A DNA stretch of 64,000 nt, taken from NCBI GenBank assembly GCA_949987565.1, contig OX465102.1:8420512-8484511 (forward strand), read 5' to 3'. Below the pieces are notes generated by a model that was given only the letters and a program-made list of their open reading frames with translations, had not been told where the DNA came from and did no database searches. The position numbers were made by a program, and so were the translations under genes. Positions 40,021-50,850 of this stretch are shown here, one piece after another. Each line of letters starts with the position of its first letter. Positions within the stretch are counted from its first letter, which is position 1. This DNA is from Luidia sarsii (taxonomy: Eukaryota > Echinodermata > Asteroidea > Paxillosida > Luidiidae).

Positions 40021-42390
40021 TAAAGGCCCATTCTCGTTGTTTCCTTGCCCCGTTTTTTAGATAGCGCCACCCAGCGACCCCAGTGCAAAACCTGCTCCTG
40101 GGACCTCCCAGGAGAGCCACAAACTAATTAATGCCCAGGGTGTTTGGTTTATATACAGTACTGTACGTGTACACTCTACTGTGCATGACTGTGTATACAG
40201 GGTGTGTACAGGACAGCCATTCTTTTAGTTAATTTTCTCCTGGTTGTTGGTAGTGGTACGTGGTAGGCTAGGCTGGCTTACCAGTTGTTTCAGTTTTGCA
40301 TTCGAGTTTTTTCGGTTTTCCATTTTTTTTTTACTTGAAACTAGATGTTATTATTTTTCGCATGAAAAAAATCCAAAATCTTTTTGATTTGTTATACATC
40401 TGAGCAGTGTAGCTGGTCGGCGGTGGACGGGGCCGACCACCATGGGTAATTTCCGTCGACCACTCCTGGTGAAAAACAATGCATCCGACCGGCACTCTGT
40501 TCACCCCATTATTATCCCAATCTAAATCATGATTTCGGTAGTAAAACTGTCTCGCTAATAGTTCTGGAAGTTCCGATGAGGCTTGAGTAGCGCAGCGTGA
40601 TCGTAGTCGTAACTCGTATGCAGCCAGGCCATGCGGTCGCTGTGCACGTGCACTGTACAGTATACAGTGTGCAAAGACGTTGTGTCATGTCACATGTGCC
40701 GCGCGTAGGCTGGTTTCGGTCCTACTGCTCCTGTAGTGTCACTATGGCTTTACCTAGAGGCGGAAACCTAACGTCGCGAAGGGAAATCGGTCATAACTAA
40801 AAAATAACAGTAATACGTTACTTTCATCGTTTGTCTCCGCGTAGTTTAATATCATTCCCTTCGTTATTATTGTGGTATGATATAGTGGTGTGAATAGAAA
40901 GAGCGCAATACAGGCTTCAATTTGCGTGTAAATTTGACAAATTTGGACGGCGTTTGACTTTTTTTTCTCCGTCATTTTGGCTCGATCTACCGCGGCCGCA
41001 CGGAGCGATTTTCAACTTCCGATATCTCAAGAAATGAATGAAAAATTCCTTCTCAAATTTTCTACAATTCTAGAAAATACACTTTGGTTGACCGCGAAAA
41101 CTTAAAACATCGCTAGTATAACTGTAATAAACATTAGTTTCAATTCAAACATGTACATTATTCTTCGAGTTTTTTTGTTCACTTTACTTGTTTATTAATG
41201 ATTTATACACTGAACATGACTAACAACAAAACTTGCAGTAAAGTTAATTTGATTAATTAATTAATTAATTTAATTTGATTAATTAATTTGATTAATTAAT
41301 TTAATTTACCGGTAACAGTACATGTAATACAAGTTTTGTTGCTATCCCATTTTGACCGCAGCCGCTAATCGCTTCTTGTTGGTGAAATTTGAACCACCAC
41401 TAAAAATACCCTAGCTATAACACTGCATCTCAGTAAAACCGTTATGTTTCAGAAATGGAATACATTTTAAGACCCCCAGAAATTATGTTGGTCAGAGACA
41501 GACATACGGTACGACTGACACAACTTCACTTACTGGTGATTGTATATGAACGTTTTGATCATATTTTCTAGGGAATGTTTCCTTGCTCTATGCTCCAATC
41601 ATGCTCCAACCTTGCATAGTGACCACAAAAAATAAAGAGCACATTCATTGCTTGAAACTAAGGTCTTATCTTTTGACTACTAATTGCAAGCTAAGGACCC
41701 ATAGGTAAACCACACTATTGCCCATTTCTTAAATTACTTATCTTTTTTGTCATGTTTGCACAGTGCTTATTTTCACTTTCACCTTTGATATCTTCACATA
41801 GACATACTTGTTCAATTGATCCACCATGCTTGACACTATCATATTTGTAATTCTCCAGTTGTGCCGTATTCCACTTGGAAGAAGCAATATCCTTTCATCG
41901 GTAACGTTACGTATGGTATTGTCGAGAATAACCGACAACATAGGCCCTATTCTATTAAAATACATTTACAAAAAGACTTTTAATCTTAAGGTACATCATA
42001 CATGTAGTTGTATAAGTTGATAAGTTACATCTACATGTTATTTCTGTATGTCCTTTCACGATATCCCAACATAATTATAAGAATAAGACTGAAATGAATG
42101 TAAATAATAAATTACTTGCAATGTTTGATTCCTTAGTTTATATATTTTATAAGGAACAAACTGATTCTGTCAACTGATGACAGAATTGGGACACAACGAA
42201 AGGCAAGAGGTGACGGACGACACATGACGGGCGCAATGGCAGATATATACCAAATCCAAAAAGCCGACTCCCAGTCCAAAAGTCCAAAAGACAACTTCTA
42301 CTTTTGGTTAGACTTAGTTGACCAGACGTTGAAGGCATTGCGTCGGATGTATAAAAACTACATGTAGCATTTACTTTTACTAATGAGTAA
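40021..42390. other. No gene recognised
   Basis: Host-type AT-rich DNA. TTAATTAATTAATTTAATTT simple repeat at 41,247-41,310. TAGGCCTA-like words occur. No convincing frame. Confidence 0.45.
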
Positions 42391-42399
42391 TAATCCTTC

Positions 42400-42497
42400 T
42401 TGTGTGTTTACTCCTCCACACTTCTCTCTTTGATCTTTTCCCCTCTTCTCAAAAATCCCTACCATACTCCCTGCCCTTCCCTTTGATCTCACCCTAG
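42400..42497 (+). mobile_element. Penelope 3' tail fragment
   Basis: GTGTTTACTCCTCCACACTT, CTCTCTTTGATCTTTTCCCC and CCCTTCCCTTTGATCTCACC match the region after the Penelope ORF stop. About 100 bases only. Confidence 0.6.
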
Positions 42498-43009
42498 GGT
42501 AATTTCACGCAAAGGTGAACAATACACTGGAAATTACAAATATATTCAAATTGCACAAATTCGGTGTCAAATGAAAGCTGAAAGTCTATATTTTGAAGAT
42601 GTAAGTTTAAAATTTGATTTTTCGCGCGTTTCCCCGTCTAAACTTTGGATTGTGCAATCAACGCATTTTTTGCCAAAAAAATTGGAAATTCTTGAAGATT
42701 GTATGTCACCTTTTCTAGGATTATAGGCCTAAATGCATTTCAAACCTCAAAGCAATGTTATTATCAGTACTGAGACTGCAGAAACAAATTTTCCTTCATG
42801 TAAATTGTTTTTGAATATTTTGCACCTTTACAAAAATGTCCTTCCGTTACCAAAAATTACACATACTTCATCAATATATTTTCCACAATTGCAGTAAAGA
42901 TTAAGAGAAAACCTTTAAAAAAAGTGAGTTCAGGCTGGTAAATAATATTCTACCACTTTGACGACTCTACATCATTACGTTTATTAATTAACATCAATTA
43001 TGACTTGTC
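42498..43009. other. No gene recognised
   Basis: AT-rich. Contains one CCTTCCGTTACCAAAAATTA word at 42,841 that anticipates the inverted motif downstream. Confidence 0.4.
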
Positions 43010-43088
43010 CTTCCGTTACCAAAGCTCCGGTAACGGAAGGACAAAATTGGTAATAGCAGGACAAAATTGGTAACAGAAGGACAAAATG
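43010..43088. repeat. Inverted and repeated GTCCTTCCGTTACC motif
   Basis: GTCCTTCCGTTACCA at about 43,010 is followed by AGCTCC and then GGTAACGGAAGGAC, forming a hairpin. Two more degenerate copies of GGTAAYRGMAGGACAAAAT follow. The same word occurs at 42,841, 57,562 and, altered, at 57,184 and 60,316. Confidence 0.75.
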
Positions 43089-44828
43089 CTATGCATCTCA
43101 TTAAATTACCATGTAAATATGTGTGTAGGTTCCTATTATCAGTGTTGTCATCGTTATAGGTCTCCCCAATAAGGAAGAAAGGGGTTAGGTGGGGTGACTT
43201 GTCTCCAAAGTCTCAATCATGAGCAGTGACAGGGCACAATTACACGTACAAGAACTTAATATTGTCAAAATTTTAAATGAAAGTCTTTTGTGAACCAATG
43301 GATTAAAATGGATTGTAATATAATTTTGCTTGATAACTTCACAGCTTATGCCAACTTCCATTCCTACATGCCTTTTCATTGAGATGCCTGCACTACAATC
43401 ACTGCACACCTCTGATGAGGAAATTTCCCATCAAAAATGCGGGGTTTTTTGTTGTGAAATTAATTTGTGCAAACAAAGTTGCCAGATAAATCAATTAAAG
43501 TTTATTGCTCATATTTATAACACAATCACAGAGATTCATGACCAGCGGTCTCGCCAGGCATACGAAGGCGTGGCGCGCGCGCCACGCTTGCGGCGAAACT
43601 GAGCTCATCGCCCCACGCTTTACTTTTTTCCGCCACGCTAAGAAATGTCACCGCCACGCTACGAAATGTCGCCGCCACGCTAAGAAATTTCCCAGCCAGC
43701 TGCCACCGATAAAAAAAAAATCAACACCATGTTTAAATAAAGTGTAGAAAAAGAGTGTATATTCTGTTTCTTTATTTCTTACGTTAATCATGTGGGTGGG
43801 GGAAACGTAGACAAAGTACACTGTACATGTACAGCGATATATTGTGCACAAACACAACACATGTACAGTACATGTACACATACATGTATACTGTACATGT
43901 ACACTGTACGTGTAAGTACTTTACTGTACGTTCACGTACACGTGCAGGGCCAGGCGACGGCATGGCACGGAAGCAACTGTACAGTAGTCAGGCACGCGGG
44001 CCACATACATTGTGTTACATGTACATGCACATGTAATACTATGGAGGCCGTGACTCGACTTATTTTGCTGCTTACTTCGCTCCGTGTGTGTACCAGCACC
44101 GTTCATTCGCCCAACTGATGTTTGCAGTGACTTATCGTATGCCAAAGGGATCGTGCCACTAAGCTGCGGCCTTAAATTACACACGATTTCACACGAAAAG
44201 TATGGTACTTTGGTAGCGGTCTTAGTGGCAGTGGCTGAGTGGCAGTGGCTGAGCGGCAGTGGCTGAGCGGCAGTGGCTGCCGCCTGCCGCCGCCGCTTTG
44301 CAGAGACTGCCGAGTTGCAAATTCGGATGAGATTCGCAGTTGGTACACGCATTATTTTGTAGAACTCATGTTATGGGGCTCGTTCACAATATGTTGAATT
44401 ATAACTTTTTTTACCAACTTGATATTACATATATTTCACACTTCAATAAAACAAATCCATATCTATTTAATCTAACCCCTATCTAAATATATATGAATGC
44501 AAAATGTCTTCGTTTTTGTTTAATGAAAATAAACATTAGTAAATAAATGAGACTTAAAGAGGCAGTGTCGTCGTGCTGGTTTGCTTCCTAATGTACTCGT
44601 AGACACTAGCCTCATGAGGACACAGCAATAGACCCCCACTGTTGTTTATGTGATCGATGACAAGATAAGGCAATTACCACAGAGTACAGACAGTGCCTGG
44701 TTCAGTCCTAAATGGTTCCCTGGGGCATTGCTACCACTACTATTGGAGCCATGAGTTGAAACATGACACTTTCCCTGAACACCTGTCCAGAGCCCACCAA
44801 GGACCTTGGTAGAACCCTCCATGGTAGA
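43089..44828. other. No gene recognised; palindromic TACATGTAC tracts and short repeats
   Basis: 43,660-43,700 has three CGCCACGCTA(A/C)GAAATGTC units. 43,820-43,960 is rich in self-complementary TGTACATGTACA and ACTGTACATGTACAGT. 44,225-44,280 has five GGCAGTGGCTGAG(C/T) units. No frame is recognisable. Confidence 0.5.
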
Positions 44829-44866
44829 ACCAAGGAGGTATTAGGCTCGCCTAATACCTCCTTGGT
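44829..44866. repeat. 38-bp perfect palindrome
   Basis: ACCAAGGAGGTATTAGGC, two unpaired bases TC, then GCCTAATACCTCCTTGGT. Flanking DNA contains further broken copies (CCTTGGTAGAACC before; GAGGTATACCTCCTTGG after), so it is the centre of a small cluster of inverted repeats. Confidence 0.9.
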
Positions 44867-46572
44867 AGGTAGAACCAATGAGGTATACCTCCTTGGCCGA
44901 TGCTTGGTGAACTGTGTGCAATCATTGCAATACACATAGTACAGTACTACACAGTACATGTACTGTACATGCACTGTACATGTATAGCTGTCACAGGAGC
45001 ATAGAGCGCTGGTGCATGCATGAATGCTGGATACCTATCCAGTATCCTTCTTGTGCAAGAATTGTTACAGAATAATGGTTAAATGAAATAAACTTTTTAC
45101 ATCATGTACAGAGTACATCATGTAATAATTATTACATTAATATAAAATAATGTGTAGGCCTACAAGAGCAATCAGTATGGTGACAGTAACACTGTAAAAC
45201 ATTACTATACCGTGGGGAAATCTGATGGTCCTGACCAAATTTCTGGATTCCCTACTAATTATATTCTTTTATGAAATACTTATGACATCCAATGAGACTC
45301 TTTGAGAGTAAATCAAAGTTAGTTCACGGAAAAAATGCATATACATGTACTTGTAGTTGTAGGCCAATATAACCTGGATTCGCTCTAAAAAAAATCTCTG
45401 GACAAATAAATTACCCACGAAACCTTGGAAATAAAGGATAAGACGCTGTTAGTACAATAGCCAAAATTTGGAAATAAAACCAAAAAACAAAAACCCAACA
45501 ACAAAATCAGCCAAAATACACAGCGTCAACAGAAGTCAATCAAAAGCAATACAAGAAATCAAAACTCGAACAGAATAAAATAACCAAAAATACAGGAGAG
45601 GGAAAACAAGAGGACTTGGACATAATGGTGCGCCCTGCTCTTTACCGACGGAACTGGGAACTCTACAATACTACTAGTGTACACTTGGATTTTGCTAGGG
45701 TGTCTGAGTCCTCCTAGTCCTAGGTCCTGTGTGCTAGTGGCACAAATATATGAATACAGACGAAGAACAGACTCCGGACACAAAGATTGATTAAAAGTGA
45801 ACACAATTGCAGAAGAAGGGATATGTTTTGTAGATGTGTTATGGGGCTGGAATAAAGTATATTGATGACGTATATAGGTGGTTTTCAGAATAAGGGCATG
45901 CCTTTCTACTAGACACACTTGAAATAGTGAGCAATACCTCGCCAAGCGGGTGATGACCTACACAATTAATTTCAGAGGAGTTGATCACTATACTGGACTT
46001 CTTGGGAAATGGACATTGGACAAGAGGGATACAACTCGATCTGTTGTGTGAAGAGTGACCGGAGAAAATGAAGACCTACTTATACTACAGAATTTGGGGC
46101 TTACACGAGTTACGGTACATCATGTTCAAACCTATAGTTGTTGTTATAGTGCCTATCTTCATTTTTCTCTGCTTTAATTGTCTTCAAACCCTACGCAATC
46201 ATAATAACTTTTGATTCTGATTCCAAGAAACTTACACTGGACTCCAGAATTGATAGGCTTTTTCCTGAAAAATATCCAGCTCTATAAAAAATGGCTGAGG
46301 GTCGATCATTGGCAATGACTTCGGGTCATCAAAGTTTGCAAAAAAGTGAAACCAGCGGTCTCGGCAGTCGGGAGTCGCCTTGGTTTATCGTCTGAGCTGC
46401 CCAGAACAAACGATACAGATTCAACCCTGTAGTATAATGTAGTAGCATACGATAAGATGAGGTTTAAAATGTTGAAATCTTATACATGTGTATACTTAGT
46501 TTATGGAAATTCATGGGGGAAATCATTTCTCCATTTGGTCAACCTGGTAAACTCATATCCCAACATTTACTA
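44867..46572. other. No gene recognised
   Basis: AT-rich, with a TACATGTACTGTACATG tract at 44,955-44,985. The minus frame 45,559-45,945 (128 codons) has no domain and poor codon bias. Confidence 0.4.
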
Positions 46573-46980
46573 CCCCCAGCTAACTCTAGTCAAATCTGAG
46601 GGCGATTCAAACCCAGGACAACTTAATTGTACCCTGAAAGTTTGGCCCCCAAGCTAACTCTAGTCAAATCTGTGGGCGATTCATACCAAGGAGAATTTGT
46701 ACCCTAGCTGAAATTTCCCCCAGCTAACTCTAGTCCAATCTGAGGGCGATTCAAACCCAGGACAACTTGTACCCTGAAAGTTTGGCCCCCAAGCTAACTC
46801 TAGTCAAATCTGAGGGCGATTCACACCAAGGGCAATTTGTACCCTGAAATCAGTCCCCCAGCTAACTCTAGCCAAATCTGAGGGCGATTCATACCAAGGA
46901 CAACTCGTACCCTGAAATTTACCCCCAGCTAACTTTAGTCAAATCTGAGGGCAATTCCTACCAAGGACAACTTGTAGTCT
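46573..46980. repeat. About 70-bp minisatellite, six copies
   Basis: Copies start near 46573, 46647, 46718, 46787, 46856 and 46922 with CCCCCAGCTAACTCTAGTC followed by AAATCTGAGGGCGATTC and ending GTACCCTGAAA. Even and odd copies alternate in AACCCAGGACAA versus ATACCAAGGACAA wording, so a two-unit higher order may exist. Confidence 0.92.
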
Positions 46981-48408
46981 AGGGCAGCTTTTTTACCAGA
47001 TACCCAAACATGTACACATTTTAGAATTTTGAAAGATTGTATACATGGAGGCAGTGGCGGATTTCGAAGGACTGAGGTTGCAACTGCATAACCTTCACTT
47101 TGCAGCTTCATGGGATACAAGTCTCGCAAACTCCATTGCGGCAAATACTATGCAAATACATGCGGTGTTCAGTATCAGCAATGCTGCAGGTGCAGAATCA
47201 TCACAACCTTATTAAAAAAAGGTATTATCTGTATGTAGAAACTGTTATGGTGCACGCACACTGATTTTGGTTCCAGTTTTACAAATAATATCATATTATG
47301 TGAAGAGGTACTCAAATTAAGCGCTCCAAGAAGTGGACAGCGCAGCTGAAGCTTGTACCCAAGACATATGTCATATACCAATATACATCCAAGAACTGAT
47401 GGAAAACACTTTTGACAAGAGAGAAACGGCATTCGGACATCTGTCGCAGCACATAAGTATGTCGGCAGATGATCCCCGTAGAATTTCTAAAACAATTGCT
47501 GCAAACGCAGCACCGTCCATGCAAAAATTGATAGAAGAGCGAAGATAGCGTTGGAAAAGAAATAAGCGACATTTTGGGGGTTTAGTGTCTGAAAGTGCAA
47601 TGCTCGTGTTCACTTCTATTTCTCACGTATTGTGTATATCATTTATTCAAGTTATGGATGCCCACATATTGTTTACTCAGAATCCGAGTGAAAGTTGGGG
47701 GTATGGGTTGTTCAGCTTGAATAAATTGTGTTTTTACTTCTTATCATTTTATTTGCATTTCTGTCAGCTGACTTATCCAAAAACGTATTTCAAACAAGAT
47801 TTCTGTTGTAGCACAGGCGTTTCTTGGTGCCACAGGAACATGCATTAGTGCAGTGTTACTTGGCACATTTGCAACTTTAGACATGCCCCATGTTTAGACA
47901 ATCCGACACTGCCAGTTTTCTAAGCAGAAGAGTCCTACCATACATACTCAGTAGAGCTAAGGAAAAATACATAGCTATTAGAGGCCCATGTCCATCGATT
48001 TTGATGATAAGTGAGACTTTTTTATATGTGTATAAATGTACGTTCAAGCATGGAGGAATACCAATTTGACTTGAAGTTGTACTGCAGTAGCTGCAGACAG
48101 TACAGGCATGAAGATACCCATACTGCTTTAGCTCCATGAAACAAGCATGTACAGTGCACTGACTGTACTGATAATGATATAAAGCCAGCAGCAGGGAAGA
48201 GAAAGTTGGTTATGTAATAGTGGTTTCAGTTGTTTGTTTTAGCCCAGTACCAGAAAACCCCAAGGCCATGCTGGCCAGACTTCTTATCAGGAACGCAGTG
48301 GGGGTTCCTACTTAAATGCATTGAGATCACAGGAGGGCGCTATTTGAAAAATGGTAAAATATACTGACGACACTGCCTCTTTAAGGCTTTGCATGGTGGG
48401 TGAATCAA
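46981..48408. other. No firm gene; one weak exon-like frame
   Basis: The plus frame 47,333-47,548 (MDSAAEACTQDICHIPIYIQ) is helical and fairly polar, and could be a terminal exon, but there is no convincing acceptor. The remainder is AT-rich. Confidence 0.3.
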
Positions 48409-48543
48409 TATAGGAAGGTTTGCGGTGACACCGTGTATCAGGTCTCTTGAATGAAGAGGTTTGGTTCTGAAAAGAACCCGAGGGTAACTCTGAGTTAAGA
48501 GTCAAGAGACCTGATACATGGTGTCACCGCAAACCTTCCTATA
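48409..48543. mobile_element. 135-bp hairpin MITE
   Basis: The outer 42 bases, starting TATAGGAAGGTTTGCGGTGA, are repeated inverted at the right end (ACCGCAAACCTTCCTATA), with one or two mismatches. A spacer of about 50 bases has its own GGTTC/GAACC-type pairing. The element sits between TA-rich bases, as expected for a TA target. No ORF. Probably a non-autonomous Tc1/mariner-style element, although its parent is not visible. Confidence 0.8.
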
Positions 48544-50512
48544 TTAGTAAATAAATTGTACTAGTTCAGCACATGTGACAAAAGCTCAAAACTTTGGTCT
48601 AATCGCGCGTGAGCATATCCTGCGGGTTATCCACTTCGAAATGTCAGCTTCGGCCCCTCGTCAACATCATAGGAAGACTGGATTAAAAAACATCCTTGGC
48701 TGCTTAATACAGAAGGTAAACATTTATGAACAAATGTAGTTTTATATTTCTTTTTATCTATAATTTTTTTAATCAAATATATTTTGGGTAAATAATGGAT
48801 AATATTTCTGTTCATTTTTGGCCTACTTTTTGAAGTATAATCAGTCGATAATTTGTTTTTCATATAATTTTCATTAATAATAATATTAATATTATTGTGA
48901 TTGTCTACCCCTCTTTTTGCCCTCTTATTTATGGGGTGTACATTATAGTTAAAAGAAATCAATGTTTAATGTAATGTTACAGTTATTTTGTAGGCTATAT
49001 ATTTTTTACAGGGATCTTAAATACATTCTCTCCCTCAGTTGTGACAGCTTTTTTTGGGTTTTTTTTGGGGGGGCGGCTGGGAGCTGAATTTATCCTTATC
49101 CTAACCAAGTCCCATACATTGTGTAAGCCATTTGAATTTTTGTTCAGGTGGAATGCTCTGTAAATTGTGCAAAAAGCATGGCAAGCGACCCAAACGCTAT
49201 GCACTGAGTAGAAAAACTACATGGGTAGATGAACCATGCACATCTTTTCGCCTGGACTCAATCGTCAGGCACCAAAGAACAGAGAGTCACTCCGAGGCTG
49301 TGAAAGCTGAAGCTACCTCGGTTGAAAAATCAAGTCAGCGGTTACTCCGACCAGATGAAAATGTAGCAACAAATCCAGAAAGGAAAGCCTTCATTGGCTA
49401 CTTGAAATGTATGTATTGGCTCACTAAGGAGGAGGTTGCACAGTCAATGATAAGCTTGGCCAAATCTTTGGGATGTGATTATCTCAATGACTTACAAGTG
49501 GGAAGAAATGTTCATTACACATCTCAGGGATCAATCCAGAAAATTGTGCAGTGTTTGAGCAAGACTGTCATAGACCCCATCATTTCAGCCATACAGGATT
49601 CAAGCTTGTTCACCAGCCAGCAGCCAGTTCTTAGACTAAAGCATGCTTGTGATACGCGATGGCTATCACATGACATGGCTATTTCAGCAATCACAAAATG
49701 CCTGCCAGCGATATTGACAAGTCTGTCAAGAGAGGCTGATGAAAACCACGATGCTCAAGCCTCAGGTCTGTATAGAACTACAAGTTTGTCGCTACTGTAC
49801 ATGCCTTCTCTGATGTTCTTCCACCCCTGAGTCAGCTGTCCAAGGCATTTCAGGTAGTTTTATATGTAACTGAATTTTAATTGATTTTCATCAGTATTCA
49901 GGTGTCATGATTGATTGCACATGACAAGTTTTTTTCTCCATTCAATAGGCAACGGTCATTGATTTGTCAGTGGTAAAGCCATTAGTTTCTGGGACCAAAG
50001 CTACGATGGAAGCCCTTCTCCAGACAAAGGCAACCCATATGAAGAACTTGAGTGCCCCCCTCCAAGAACAACGACCAGTAATGGAAATCGATGAATCAGA
50101 GGCATTGAAGGCAGAGTTTGAGGAGCAGGTAAATTTGACTGGTTTTATTGTTAATCTAGTTATTGGTGATTTAAACATAGTTTAAACATAGTCATTTTAA
50201 GTGTTTTGTTCATGTCTTTCTTTTCCAACTGCTGACTTCAGGTGTACAAGCCTCTCCTTGTGCAGATTGAGGACAGATTTCCAGACGTTAGTTTGTTAGA
50301 TGCCTTTACTGTGATGGCACCATCAAGCATGCCATATGACCCCCCTTCAGTTGAAGAGCATGGCAATGAGCAAATTGAGGTAGAGTCCTTTTAATTCATG
50401 ATTTTGCATTTGATACCTAAACCCTCCACACAGTGCAAAGAAATCTAGTAAAACAAAATTATATCAGTCATAACAAACTGTCCAAATGCCCATACAGCCA
50501 GACTTACATGAA

Positions 50513-50522
50513 AATGATATGT
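50513..50522. repeat. Left target-site duplication of the Penelope insertion
   Basis: AATGATATGT directly abuts the element start CTAAAATTTAGTGGG. The matching right copy is at 54,687-54,696. Confidence 0.85.
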
Positions 50523-50537
50523 CTAAAATTTAGTGGG

Positions 50538-50576
50538 CCTGACGTTTCGATCCTAGCAGGACCTTTCTCAAAGGCA
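50538..50576 (-). ncRNA. Second hammerhead-like ribozyme relic
   Basis: The same 39 bases as at 53,728-53,766, in the downstream pseudo-LTR, with the same stem II hairpin and GAAAC-GTC core. The two copies appear identical. Together they would bracket the full Penelope unit, as needed to release a unit-length RNA. Confidence 0.45.
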
Positions 50577-50850
50577 GAGTGACAAGGACAAAACAGATAC
50601 ATGTACACGAAGGCAGGGGGAGAGAGTGAATAGGACACGGATGAGAAACAGAGGACAAAGAGTGAAGCTGGTAGGGAGAGATCAAAGGGAAGGGCAAGGG
50701 GTAGGGTAGGGATTAGTGAGAGGAGGGGGAAAGATCAAAGAGAAGGGCAAGGAGTGGGGTAGGGATTAGTGACAATAGGGGGGAAAAGATCAAAGAGAGA
50801 AGTGTGAAAGGCTGAACACAAAAGAAGGATTATCAGAAAGCTGCATGGTG

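Noticed and set aside
45559..45945. 128-codon minus ORF
   Set aside because: Length is modest, composition is random and no splice or start context supports it.
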